Shown piece after piece: positions 1-8,527 of a DNA stretch of 64,000 nt. The stretch is from Nonomuraea glycinis. Its GTDB lineage: Bacteria > Actinomycetota > Actinomycetes > Streptosporangiales > Streptosporangiaceae. The stretch lies in NCBI RefSeq assembly GCF_014646515.1, contig NZ_BMNK01000026.1, positions 1 through 64,000 on the forward strand. The letters run 5' to 3'. A model generated the notes under the pieces. That model was not told where the DNA came from. It made no database searches and saw only the letters and a list, made by a program, of their open reading frames with translations. A program made the position numbers and the translations under genes. Within the stretch, counting starts at the first letter, position 1; every line of letters begins with the position of its first letter.

Positions 1-16
1 CCGCCGGACAATCTTT

Positions 17-52
17 CAGGTAGGGCCCCGACATGTGTCGGGGCCCTACCTG
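17..52. terminator. Perfect palindrome, probable terminator of the upstream gene
   Basis: A perfect inverted repeat with 16-17 bp arms, rich in GGCCC, has its centre at about position 34-35 and is followed by TGCATTTCTGG. It lies before the folC promoter and does not belong to folC itself. It most likely ends transcription of a gene to the left of the window; its symmetry means it could work in both directions. Confidence 0.7.
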
Positions 53-164
53 CATTTCTGGAGCTTTTCGCCGCCGGCCAGTCGGCTCCCAAGACGCTGA
101 CCCACCCTCTGCCGCTTCCACGGCCCACGCTTCGACCCACGTGGGAAGCGGTCGCGGTGGTCAG

Positions 165-177
165 TAGGGTTGAGGGG
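165..177 (+). promoter_or_regulatory. Leaderless -10 box of folC
   Basis: TAGGGT at 165-170 is followed by 6 nt and then the GTG start at 177. This places the transcription start on or next to the start codon. The same arrangement occurs at proB and several other genes here, which supports a real promoter and the chosen start. No clear -35 box is visible. Confidence 0.55.
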
Positions 178-1496
178 TGGACTTTCGTGCAGTTGAACGC
201 GCGATCATGGAGCGTGGCGTCGAGTGGGATTTCGAGCCGACGCTGGACCGGATCGCGGCCCTGGTGGATCTGCTCGGCTCCCCGCAGCGGGCCTATCCCG
301 TCATTCACATCGCGGGCACCAACGGTAAGACGAGCACGGCGCGCCTGACCGAAGCGCTGCTCAAGGAGCGCAACCTGCGGGTGGGCCGCTTCACCAGCCC
401 ACACCTGGTGTCGATGCGCGAGCGGATCACGATCGACGGTGAGCCGCTGAGCGAGGAGCGCTTCGCCGAGGTCTATGAGGAGATCGCGCCGTACGTCGAG
501 CTGGTCGACACGCAGGGGCGGCGGATCCAGTTCTTCGAGCTGCTCACGGCCATGGCGTTCGCCGCCTTCGCCGACACGCCGATCGATGTGGCGGTCGTCG
601 AGGCCGGCATGGGCGGTTCCTGGGACGCCACGAATGTCGCCGACGGGACCGTGGCCGTCATCACTCCGATCTCGCTGGATCACACCGACCGGCTGGGTCC
701 CGACATCCCGAGCATCGCGAACGAGAAGGCGGGCATCATCAAGGCCGGCAGCACTACGGTGCTGGCGCAGCAGCAGCTGCCCGCCGCCGAGGTGCTGATG
801 CGCCGGGCCGCCGATGAGGGCGCGGTGGTGGCCCGTGAAGGGCTGGAGTTCGGCGTGCTGAGCCGTGAGGTGGCGCTGGGCGGCCAGCTGCTCACCCTGC
901 GAGGCTTGAAGGGCGTCTACGACGAGGTCTTCCTGCCGCTCTATGGCACCCATCAGGCGAGCAACGCCGTGTGCGCGCTGGCCGCGGTGGAGGCGCTGAC
1001 CGGCGGCGACGATCCGCTGGACGTGGAGCTGGTGCGGCAGGCGTTCGCCCAGGTGACCTCGCCGGGCCGGCTGGAGGTCGTACGCCGTAATCCGACTGTC
1101 GTGGTGGATGCCGCGCACAATCCGGGTGGCATGGAGGCGGCTCTGGAGTCGCTGCAGGAGGCGTTCGGCTTCGAGAAGGTCATCGCCGTCGTGGGAGTCA
1201 TGGCGGACAAGGATGTCGACGGGCTGCTGGAGCTGCTGGAGCCGATGGTGGACGAGATCGTCGTCACCCGTAATTCGTCGCCCAGGTCCCTGTCTCCTGA
1301 CGAGCTGGCGGCGCTGGCCGTGCCGCTCTTCGGTGAGGACCGGGTGCATGTGGTGGAGCGCCTGGACGAGGCCATCGACGAGGCGATCGGCATGGCGGAC
1401 GCCGAAGGGGAGTTCAGCGGCACCGGGGTGCTGATCACCGGGTCCGTGGTCACGGCGGGGGATGCCCGCCACCTGCTGAAGGCGGAGGGCGCCTGA
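177..1496 (+). CDS. folC: Bifunctional dihydrofolate synthase / folylpolyglutamate synthase
   Basis: This 439-residue Mur-ligase-family enzyme adds glutamate to dihydropteroate or tetrahydrofolate in the cytoplasm using ATP. The ATP-binding loop HIAGTNGKTSTAR is near residue 45. The central Mur-ligase region includes the EAGMGGSWDATN segment, and the C-terminal domain carries VVDAAHNPGGMEA. Length is normal for the family. The GTG start fits a leaderless transcript, because a TAGGGT box lies 6 nt upstream. The stop overlaps the next start (TGATG), so the following DUF4233 gene is translationally coupled, an arrangement common in actinobacteria. Confidence 0.95.
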   Translation: MDFRAVERAIMERGVEWDFEPTLDRIAALVDLLGSPQRAYPVIHIAGTNGKTSTARLTEALLKERNLRVGRFTSPHLVSMRERITIDGEPLSEERFAEVYEEIAPYVELVDTQGRRIQFFELLTAMAFAAFADTPIDVAVVEAGMGGSWDATNVADGTVAVITPISLDHTDRLGPDIPSIANEKAGIIKAGSTTVLAQQQLPAAEVLMRRAADEGAVVAREGLEFGVLSREVALGGQLLTLRGLKGVYDEVFLPLYGTHQASNAVCALAAVEALTGGDDPLDVELVRQAFAQVTSPGRLEVVRRNPTVVVDAAHNPGGMEAALESLQEAFGFEKVIAVVGVMADKDVDGLLELLEPMVDEIVVTRNSSPRSLSPDELAALAVPLFGEDRVHVVERLDEAIDEAIGMADAEGEFSGTGVLITGSVVTAGDARHLLKAEGA

Positions 1497-1849
1497 TGGG
1501 CTCGCCGCTGTCGTTCCAGGTTACGCCGGGTATGCGCAGGCTGGGGTCGAGCGTGCTCGGGATGGAGGCGATCGTCACAGCGCTGATGACTCCGGTGGCG
1601 ATCTCCGTCGGCGGGGTCGCGCCGGCGCTGGCGGTGACGGTCGGCATCGGGCTGGCCGTGCTGTGCGTGGTCGCCGCGGGGTTGCTCAAGCATCCGGCCG
1701 GATACATCTTGGGGAGTGTCGTGCAGGTTCTGGCGATCTGCTCCGGTTTCATGGTGACGGCGATGTTCTTCCTGGGTGCGCTCTTCACGGCGTTGTGGAT
1801 CACGGCGATATTCGTCGCTCGCCGTGTCGAGGGCGTGACTTCCCGCTAA
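1496..1849 (+). CDS. DUF4233 membrane protein
   Basis: This 117-residue protein has about four hydrophobic segments (roughly residues 24-44, 47-64, 69-90 and 92-110) and a short N-terminus. It matches the DUF4233 family, which in actinobacteria is encoded directly after folC. Its function is unknown. The start overlaps the folC stop by one base, so expression should depend on folC translation. The conserved neighbourhood suggests a link with folate metabolism or with the downstream ndk, but nothing in the sequence proves it. Confidence 0.85.
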   Translation: MGSPLSFQVTPGMRRLGSSVLGMEAIVTALMTPVAISVGGVAPALAVTVGIGLAVLCVVAAGLLKHPAGYILGSVVQVLAICSGFMVTAMFFLGALFTALWITAIFVARRVEGVTSR

Positions 1850-1860
1850 AGTCGAGCCTC

Positions 1861-3333
1861 ATGGCCGTCCCCTCAATTCATCGGTCCGCGGATGCGGCTG
1901 AGTCCGGCACGCGGCTCGGATGGTTCTCCGACGCCGTGCTCGCGCTGCTCATCGTGGCCGCGCTGCCGCTGGCGATCGTCGCCATCCCCAACACCGTGTC
2001 CGTCGTCGCGGCGCTGCTGCCCGACGGGATAGATCGCGTGGAGCTGATGCGGGCCCACGGGCTCGCCCTTCCGGCGATGATGCTGACCGTGCCGTTCGCC
2101 GCCTTGGCGCTGCGCCGGGTCGGAGCCGCTCATCTCCTGGTCGGCGGGCTGGCGCTGCTGGCGGTCGCCGACGCGGCGGGTGGTTACGCCGGGTCGGTCT
2201 TCCTGGTCGGCGTGCTGCGCGTGGCCCACGGCATCGGAGCGGGGCTGCTGCTGCCCGCCACCCTGGTCGCCGTCTGGGCGCGGCCGCCCGTGCTGCGCGC
2301 CCTGTGGGCCGGCATGCTGGCGCTGAGCCTGCTGGGCGCCCAGGCCCTGGCGTTGTGGCCGCTTGACGGGGTGACGCGCTGGCAGGTCACGCTGCAGCCG
2401 TTCCCGCTGCTGACCGGCATCGCGCTCGCGCTCGCCGCCGTCTACTTCGTGCTGTGGATGACCGCGGGACGGCCCGCGGCGCCGGTGGCGCTGTTCGAGG
2501 AGCGCGGCCGACTGCTGAAGGCCACCGCGCCCGCGGCCGGCATCGCGGTGCTCGCGATCAGCACCGCGAGTCAGGACTGGCGTGCCGAGCTGGTGATCCT
2601 GCTGGCGGTGCTGGCCATCGCGGGCGTGCTCGCGCTGGCGTCCACCGGTGACCGCGCGGGCCGTGCGTCGTCGTACACGATGGTGGCGGTCGGGGTGGTG
2701 CTGTTGCCCAGCATCGCTCAGGTGACGTACGTGGAGATGCGTGGGCTCGGCGGGCCCGGGTTGTCGGGGTTGTGGCTGCCGTTCTGTGTGGCGGCGCTGC
2801 TGGCGGTGGCGGCCGCGGTGCTGGTGCGGGTGTTCGCCGTCGCACACACCTGGGTCACGTCGCTCGGGCTGCTGGCGATGCTGGCGGGGCTTTCCTCGAT
2901 GCGGTTCCTGACGCCGTCGCCGGAGGGGCTGGTGCTGGTCGTGCCATTCGCCCTGCTCGCGGTCGGCGCCTCGGTGGCGCTCACGGCGGTGCTCGGTCAG
3001 GCGGGGGTGGGGACGGCGCTGTTCGCGCTGGCGTTGTGCCTGCCTGCCGTGCTCGCCGGCTATCTGCTGGGCACGGGGGTGCAGCTGACGATGCTGCGGG
3101 GCGTCACCTCGGCGCAGGAGCTCGTCGACAGCTTCGTCTCCGCGCTGCACCTGTGGGCGCTGGTCGGCGGGTTCCTCATGGTGGTGGTGATCGTCATGGC
3201 CGCGCTGCTGTCCGGCCGTGCCCGTGCCACGCAGGAGGCCGGCCGCGAGCGGCAGGATGACGTACGTGAAAGCGGTGCGGTCGCGCCTGTGCCGGCGCCC
3301 GCGCCGTCGCCGGAGGACGGCGCTTCGGCGTAG
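1861..3333 (+). CDS. Multi-pass MFS-like membrane protein
   Basis: The reading frame is open further upstream, but the ATG at 1861, 11 nt after the DUF4233 stop, begins a normal N-terminus; the upstream part is a shadow of DUF4233. The 490-residue product has about 12-14 hydrophobic helices and a charged, Pro/Ala-rich tail of about 45 residues. The helix containing RVAHGIGAGLLLPATLV resembles transmembrane segments of MFS drug transporters. There is no recognisable substrate motif. It is a likely integral-membrane transporter that may have lost activity; a real export role is unproven. Confidence 0.65.
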   Translation: MAVPSIHRSADAAESGTRLGWFSDAVLALLIVAALPLAIVAIPNTVSVVAALLPDGIDRVELMRAHGLALPAMMLTVPFAALALRRVGAAHLLVGGLALLAVADAAGGYAGSVFLVGVLRVAHGIGAGLLLPATLVAVWARPPVLRALWAGMLALSLLGAQALALWPLDGVTRWQVTLQPFPLLTGIALALAAVYFVLWMTAGRPAAPVALFEERGRLLKATAPAAGIAVLAISTASQDWRAELVILLAVLAIAGVLALASTGDRAGRASSYTMVAVGVVLLPSIAQVTYVEMRGLGGPGLSGLWLPFCVAALLAVAAAVLVRVFAVAHTWVTSLGLLAMLAGLSSMRFLTPSPEGLVLVVPFALLAVGASVALTAVLGQAGVGTALFALALCLPAVLAGYLLGTGVQLTMLRGVTSAQELVDSFVSALHLWALVGGFLMVVVIVMAALLSGRARATQEAGRERQDDVRESGAVAPVPAPAPSPEDGASA

Positions 3334-3447
3334 CGGCCGAAACTGGAGAACCGCCGCGGGACGGTAAGCTGAGCCGCAGTTCAAGCGACGCGGCGGCGTT
3401 CTTCCGAGCCGGGCCGCGACCAGACCTGTCTCAAAGGAGAATTCCAC

Positions 3448-3858
3448 GTGTCCGAGCGCACTCTTGTCCTGATCAAGCCCGACGGGGTCAAGCGCGGCCT
3501 CATCGGCGACGTGATCGCCCGTGTGGAGCGCAAGGGCCTCAAGGTCGTGGCGATGGACCTGCGCACCCTCGACGTCGACACCGCCAAGGCGCACTACGCC
3601 GAGCACTCCGAGCGGCCGTTCTTCGGCGAGCTCGTCGAGTTCATCACCTCGGCCCCGCTGGTGGCGCTGGTGCTCGAGGGCCCCCGGGCCGTCGAGGCGT
3701 TCCGCGCGCTGGCCGGTCTCACCGACCCGGTGAAGTCGGCTCCCGGCACGATCCGCGGCGACCACGCCCTCGAGATCGGCGAGAACGTCGTCCACGGCTC
3801 CGACTCGCCCGAGTCGGCCGCCAGGGAGATCAAGATCTTCTTCCCCGACCGCTTCTGA
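3448..3858 (+). CDS. ndk: Nucleoside diphosphate kinase
   Basis: This 136-residue enzyme transfers the gamma phosphate of ATP to nucleoside diphosphates through a phosphohistidine. The N-terminus ERTLVLIKPDGVKRGLIG is the family signature. The catalytic histidine is residue 116 in ENVVHGSDSPESA. Length is standard for bacterial Ndk. The start is GTG with a good Shine-Dalgarno sequence (AAAGGAGA, 3434-3441). A TAAGCT box at 3365-3370 would give a leader of about 70 nt, so ndk probably has its own promoter. A hairpin terminator follows. Confidence 0.97.
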   Translation: MSERTLVLIKPDGVKRGLIGDVIARVERKGLKVVAMDLRTLDVDTAKAHYAEHSERPFFGELVEFITSAPLVALVLEGPRAVEAFRALAGLTDPVKSAPGTIRGDHALEIGENVVHGSDSPESAAREIKIFFPDRF

Positions 3859-3893
3859 GCCTCGCCGGGGAGCCGATCTCCCCACTGTATGTG

Positions 3894-3930
3894 GTGCCCG
3901 CCGGCCTTGTGCCGAGCGGGCACTTCTCGT
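3894..3930 (+). terminator. Rho-independent terminator after ndk
   Basis: GTGCCCGC pairs with GCGGGCAC at 3916-3923, with further pairing possible in the loop, followed by TTCTCGTTT. It isolates ndk from the mreB operon. Confidence 0.7.
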
Positions 3931-4047
3931 TTCCGGCCCGAGAAGTGCCCAGCTCCGGCATACCGGGCAAAGATGGAGTTGGCTGAGGGGCGCGAGAATT
4001 TTGTGGGGCACACGGGCTCATTGCGCGGCCTGGTGGGTACGTCACGT

Positions 4048-4053
4048 TACGAT
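4048..4053 (+). promoter_or_regulatory. Candidate -10 box for the mreB operon
   Basis: TACGAT lies 55 nt before the mreB ATG in a stretch that is AT-rich for this genome. It would give an untranslated leader of about 50 nt. The -35 region is not distinct, so the call rests on position and the -10 match only. Confidence 0.4.
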
Positions 4054-4108
4054 TCGAATTCGATCCGTAGTCATTCGGCGAACGACGTCACGGAAGGCTC
4101 CGTTCCCC

Positions 4109-5140
4109 ATGGGCAGCAAGCTCGCCTTTCTCGGCCGTGACATGGCGGTCGACCTCGGTACCGCAAACACACTGGTCTACGTGCGCGGCCGCGGCATCGT
4201 GCTCAACGAGCCGTCGGTCGTCGCCATCAACACTGCCACCGGCAGGATCGTCGCGGTCGGCATCGAGGCCAAACGCATGATCGGCCGGACACCCGGCAAC
4301 ATCGTCGCGGTCCGGCCGCTCAAGGACGGCGTGATCGCGGACTTCGACGTAACCGAGCGAATGCTGCGATATTTCATCCAGAGGGTGCATAAACGCCGCC
4401 ATTTCGCGAAGCCGCGCATCATCATCGCCGTCCCCAGTGGCATCACCAGCGTGGAGCAGCGGGCTGTCAAGGAGGCGGGCTACCAGGCGGGCGCGCGAAA
4501 GGTCTACATCGTCGAGGAGCCCATGGCCGCGGCGATCGGGGCGGGTCTGCCGGTGCACGAGCCGACCGGGAACATGGTGGTGGACATCGGCGGCGGCACC
4601 ACCGAGGTGGCGATCATCTCGATGGGCGGCGTGGTGACCAGCCAGTCGATCAGGGTCGGCGGTGACGAGCTGGACCAGGCGGTGATCACCTTCGTCAAGA
4701 AGGAGTTCTCGCTCATGCTCGGCGAGCGCACCGCCGAGGAGATCAAGATGGCGATCGGCTCGGCCTTCCCCTGTGACGGTGAGGCACACGCCGAGATCCG
4801 CGGGCGTGACCTGGTCAGCGGCTTGCCCAAGACGATCGTGGTGTCCGGTGAGGAGATCCGCAAGGCCACCGAGGAGCCGGTCAACGCGATCGTGGACGCG
4901 GTCAAGACGACGCTCGACAGATGCCCGCCGGAGTTGTCCGGCGATCTGATGGACCGCGGCATCGCCCTCACCGGCGGCGGCGCGCTGCTCAGGGGCATGG
5001 ACGAGCGGGTCAAGGCGGAGACGGGCATGCCGGTGCATCTGGTGGAGAACGCGCTCGACTCGGTCGCGCTCGGCTCGGGCAGGTGTGTGGAGGACTTCGA
5101 GGCACTGCAGCAGGTGCTGGTGCCGGAGTCGCGACGCTGA
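4109..5140 (+). CDS. mreB: Rod-shape determining protein MreB
   Basis: This actin-like ATPase forms membrane-associated filaments that position the elongation machinery for cell-wall synthesis. The 343-residue product has phosphate-binding motifs DLGTANTLVYV near the N-terminus and VVDIGGGTTEVAIIS in the middle, plus the C-terminal ALTGGGALLRGMDE adenosine motif. The frame is open further upstream, but ATG 4109 gives the family's usual N-terminus. The stop overlaps the mreC start (TGATG), the first of a chain of overlaps through rodA. In spore-forming actinomycetes this locus often serves spore-wall synthesis as well as growth. Confidence 0.97.
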   Translation: MGSKLAFLGRDMAVDLGTANTLVYVRGRGIVLNEPSVVAINTATGRIVAVGIEAKRMIGRTPGNIVAVRPLKDGVIADFDVTERMLRYFIQRVHKRRHFAKPRIIIAVPSGITSVEQRAVKEAGYQAGARKVYIVEEPMAAAIGAGLPVHEPTGNMVVDIGGGTTEVAIISMGGVVTSQSIRVGGDELDQAVITFVKKEFSLMLGERTAEEIKMAIGSAFPCDGEAHAEIRGRDLVSGLPKTIVVSGEEIRKATEEPVNAIVDAVKTTLDRCPPELSGDLMDRGIALTGGGALLRGMDERVKAETGMPVHLVENALDSVALGSGRCVEDFEALQQVLVPESRR

Positions 5141-6018
5141 TGAGGGACTCGCGCCACGCACGGCTGATCCTGGGACTGCTACTGACGGCGGCGCTGGTCA
5201 TGCTGACGGTGGACCACCGCACCGGCGAGGACTCGCCGATGCGACAGCTGCGCGCCGCCGGCGCGTGGGCGTTCGGTACGACGGAGCAGGTGGGCGGAGC
5301 CGTGACCCGGTCCGTGGGCGGGTTCGTGCACGGGGTCATCACCGCTCCGCGCGCCCGTGAGGACATCGCGCGGCTCAAGAAGGACAACGCCGAGCTGCGC
5401 GCCCGCCTGGCGGCCAACAAGCTTGACGAGACCCGATCCACCGAGCTCAAACGGCTGCTGGGACTCGCCGGGCTCGGCGGCTACAAGGTCGTGACGGCCA
5501 ATGTGATCGCCAGGCGCGGCGAACCGGGCTTCGAGGACGCCGTCGAGCTCGACGCCGGCACCGACGACGGCGTGCGCGCCGACATGACCGTGCTCAACGG
5601 CGACGGGCTGATCGGCCGGGTCGTGCACGCGTCCAGCCGTACGTCGACCGTGGTGCTGCTGAGCGACCCGGCCTCCGCCGCCGGCGCGCGGCTGGAGGGC
5701 GGTCAGGAGATCGGCGTCGTGCACGGAGTGGGGGAGAACGGCCGGCTCCTGCGCTTCCGGCTGCTCGACTCGACGGCGCCGATGACCAGAGGCGGGCGCC
5801 TGGTCAGTTTCGGGTCGCACCATGGCGCGCCGTACGTGCCGGGGGTGCCGATCGGGGTGATCGAACGGGTGGAGCCGACGCCGGGCGCGCTGACCAGGAT
5901 CGCCTACGCCAAGCCGTTCGCGGACCTCACGGCGCTGGACGTGGTCGGCGTGGTGGTGCGGGGTCCCGCGCGCGACCCGAGAGACGCGGTGCTGCCGCGC
6001 AGGGAGGGAGCACGATGA
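5140..6018 (+). CDS. mreC: Rod-shape determining protein MreC
   Basis: This bitopic membrane protein of the elongasome connects MreB with PBP2. The 292-residue product has one N-terminal transmembrane helix (about residues 8-24), a charged coiled coil (about residues 70-110, rich in Leu, Lys and Glu) and a beta-rich periplasm-facing domain containing VIARRGEPGFEDAVELDAG. The C-terminus is short and basic. The ATG start overlaps the mreB stop. It is the second gene of the mreB-mreC-mreD-PBP2-rodA operon. Confidence 0.95.
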   Translation: MRDSRHARLILGLLLTAALVMLTVDHRTGEDSPMRQLRAAGAWAFGTTEQVGGAVTRSVGGFVHGVITAPRAREDIARLKKDNAELRARLAANKLDETRSTELKRLLGLAGLGGYKVVTANVIARRGEPGFEDAVELDAGTDDGVRADMTVLNGDGLIGRVVHASSRTSTVVLLSDPASAAGARLEGGQEIGVVHGVGENGRLLRFRLLDSTAPMTRGGRLVSFGSHHGAPYVPGVPIGVIERVEPTPGALTRIAYAKPFADLTALDVVGVVVRGPARDPRDAVLPRREGAR

Positions 6019-6485
6019 CCGGAATCGTGGTCATAGTCGCGGCGGTGCTGGCGCAGGTCATGCTGGTGAACCAGCTGCCGTTGCCGGCGGGGGGCGCGCC
6101 GGACCTGGTGCTGCTGGCCGTGGTGGGCGTGGCGCTGCTGCGCGGGCCGGTGGCCGGGGCGGTGATCGGGTTCTGCACGGGGCTGCTGGTGGACATCGTG
6201 CCGCCGACGGCGCATCTGGCGGGGCTGTACGCGTTCGTCTTCGCGCTGGTCGGTTATGTGGCGGGGCGCGGCGCCGGCGGCCGGGTCGCCACCGTCGTGC
6301 TGTGCGTGCTGCTCGCGCCCCTGCTGGCGGCGGCGGTCGGCGGGCTGCTCACCGATCCGAGGGTGACGGTCGCCACGCTGACCGAGCAGGTGCCCGTGAC
6401 CATCGTGTACACGCTCGTGCTGGCCCCCGTGGTGATCTGGCTGACCACCCGCGTCAGGCAGCAGCAGCCGAGGTACACGATATGA
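6015..6485 (+). CDS. mreD: Rod-shape determining protein MreD
   Basis: This 156-residue integral-membrane protein has about five hydrophobic helices and almost no soluble part, matching MreD. It is a membrane partner of MreC and PBP2 in the elongasome. The start overlaps mreC by 4 nt (ATGA) and the stop overlaps the PBP2 gene by 4 nt, so translation is coupled along the operon. Sequence conservation in MreD is low; position and topology carry much of the call. Confidence 0.93.
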   Translation: MTGIVVIVAAVLAQVMLVNQLPLPAGGAPDLVLLAVVGVALLRGPVAGAVIGFCTGLLVDIVPPTAHLAGLYAFVFALVGYVAGRGAGGRVATVVLCVLLAPLLAAAVGGLLTDPRVTVATLTEQVPVTIVYTLVLAPVVIWLTTRVRQQQPRYTI

Positions 6486-8527
6486 CGAGGATGCGGACCA
6501 GGCTGATCGTGCTGCAGGCGCTGGTGCTGATCCTGCTCGCGGCGCTGACCGTGCGGCTGTGGCAGGTGCAGGTCGTCCGGGGGCCGGAGCTGATGAATCG
6601 GGCGACCGAGACCCGGACGAGGGTCGTGATCGTGCCGGCCGTCAGGGGCCAGATCCTCGACTCGTCGGGCCGCCCGCTGGTGCGCAACAAGACCGCGCTG
6701 GTCGTCTCGGTGGACCGGACCGGCCTCACCAGGATGAAGGACCAGGGGCGGAAGGTGCTGGGCAAACTGTCGCAGGTGCTCGGCAGGCCGGTCGCCCACC
6801 TGGCCAAGCGGATCACGCCCTGCGGGCCGAAGGTGCCCAAGCCCTGCTGGACCGGCTCCCCGTACCAACCCGTCCCGCTCGACGAGAAGGTCGACACCCG
6901 CGAGGCGCTGCAGATCCTGGAGCGGCAGGAGGAGTTTCCCGGGGTTTCGGCGGAGATCCATGCCGTCAGGGAATATCCGGGCGGCCGGGCCGGGGCGCAG
7001 ATGCTCGGCTACCTGTCTCCGGTCACCGAGGCCGAGCTGGAGAAGCGGGTCGGGCTGAAGGCCACGTTCTCCGGCGTGGACCTGGCCGGTCGTGAGGGCA
7101 TCGAGTACGTCTACGACGAGGAGCTGCGGGGCAAGGCGGGGCTGCGCCGGGTGCAGGTGGACCGGATGGGCAAGGCTCTGGGCGTGGAGCAGGAGGTGGA
7201 GCCGGTCGCCGGCGACCATCTCGTGACCAGCATCGACTCCCGCATCCAGGCCGTGACGGAGAAGGCGCTGCAGAGGGCGATGAAGTCCGCGCCGCAGGCC
7301 GACGGCGGCGCCGCCGTGGTGCTCGACCCGCAGACCGGGCGGGTGCTGGCGCTGTCCAGTGCGCCCGACTATGACCCGGCGGTCTGGGCGGGCGGCATCT
7401 CCGAGCGGATGTACCGCCACCTGCTGTCGGAAAAGTCGGGCAAGCCGCTGGTGTCGCGGGCGATCAACGGGCAGTTCGCGCCCGGCTCGACGTTCAAGGT
7501 GTCGTCGGTGACGTCGATGCTGCGGGCCGGCTATCCGCTGAACGGGAAGTACAGCTGCCCGGGCTCGGTCAACGTGGGCGGCAGGGCCTTCAACAACTTC
7601 CGCGGCATCCCCCTCGGCACGTTGTCGCTGCACCTGGCGCTGGTGAAGTCGTGCGACACGATCTTCTACCGGGCGGCCTTCGAGGAGTACACGCGCGACG
7701 GCGGCCGCAGCCCGAAGAAGAACGCCAAGGAGGTGTTCGCCAACACGGCCAGGAAGTTCGGGTTCGGCAGCCCGACCGGGATCGACCTGCCGGGCGAGTC
7801 GTCGGGGCGCATCCCCGACCGCCGCTGGAAGAAGGAGACGTGGGCGCTGACCAGCGCCACCAACTGCAAGCGGGCCGGCACCGGCTACCCCGAGGTGAAG
7901 GACGCGGCGCGGGCGGCCTTTCTCAAGCGCCTGGCGCACGAGAACTGCACCGAAGGGTTCGTGCTGCGGCCCGGTGACTCGGCCAACTTCTCCATCGGGC
8001 AGGGCGACGTGCTGGTGACGCCGCTGCAGCTCGCCAGGGCGTACGCGGCGCTGGTGACCGACGGCAAGGTGCGCAGCCCGCGCATCGGGTGGGCGCTGGT
8101 GCGGCCTGACGGCAAGGTGGTCAAGAAGGTCCCCGTCCCGGTGGTGGGCAAGCTGCCCCTCCAGGAGAAGGAGCGGCTCTACATCAAGAACGCGCTGAGC
8201 CAGGTGGCCTCCGACGGCACCGCGGCCGGGGCGTTCAGCGGGTTCCCGATGGACAAGGTGCGCATCGGCGGCAAGACCGGTACGGCGGAGGTCTGGGGCA
8301 AGACTGACACCTCCTGGTTCGCCTCCTTCGCGCCGACGAAGAACCCGCGCTTCGTCGTGGTCGTCATGGTCTCGCAGGGTGGGATGGGCGCCCAGACCGC
8401 CGCCCCCGCCGCCCGGGAGATCTACGAGGGCATCTTCGGCATCAAGAAGCCCGCCGCGCTGCCCGGCGGCAAGCCCGTGTCGAAGCTGCCGGCGTTCGCT
8501 CCCGACGGAACGGTGATCAGGGAATGA
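6482..8527 (+). CDS. mrdA: Penicillin-binding protein 2 (peptidoglycan transpeptidase)
   Basis: This class B PBP cross-links peptidoglycan during elongation. The 681-residue product has an N-terminal membrane anchor (about residues 7-24), a dimerisation domain starting near RGQILDSSGRPL, and the transpeptidase domain. Catalytic motifs are S336-T-F-K (in APGSTFKVSS), S390-C-D and K598-T-G (GGKTGTAEV). An insertion around residues 455-500, with NCKRAGTGYPEV and the Cys of HENCTEG, is longer than in E. coli PBP2. ATG 6482 overlaps mreD by 4 nt; the longer open frame upstream is a shadow. RodA, its glycosyltransferase partner, follows with a 4-nt overlap. Confidence 0.95.
   Translation: MTRMRTRLIVLQALVLILLAALTVRLWQVQVVRGPELMNRATETRTRVVIVPAVRGQILDSSGRPLVRNKTALVVSVDRTGLTRMKDQGRKVLGKLSQVLGRPVAHLAKRITPCGPKVPKPCWTGSPYQPVPLDEKVDTREALQILERQEEFPGVSAEIHAVREYPGGRAGAQMLGYLSPVTEAELEKRVGLKATFSGVDLAGREGIEYVYDEELRGKAGLRRVQVDRMGKALGVEQEVEPVAGDHLVTSIDSRIQAVTEKALQRAMKSAPQADGGAAVVLDPQTGRVLALSSAPDYDPAVWAGGISERMYRHLLSEKSGKPLVSRAINGQFAPGSTFKVSSVTSMLRAGYPLNGKYSCPGSVNVGGRAFNNFRGIPLGTLSLHLALVKSCDTIFYRAAFEEYTRDGGRSPKKNAKEVFANTARKFGFGSPTGIDLPGESSGRIPDRRWKKETWALTSATNCKRAGTGYPEVKDAARAAFLKRLAHENCTEGFVLRPGDSANFSIGQGDVLVTPLQLARAYAALVTDGKVRSPRIGWALVRPDGKVVKKVPVPVVGKLPLQEKERLYIKNALSQVASDGTAAGAFSGFPMDKVRIGGKTGTAEVWGKTDTSWFASFAPTKNPRFVVVVMVSQGGMGAQTAAPAAREIYEGIFGIKKPAALPGGKPVSKLPAFAPDGTVIRE

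Noticed and set aside
3448..5140. ndk and mreB as one operon
   Set aside because: A hairpin terminator (3894-3923) and a 250-nt gap with its own -10 candidate separate them.
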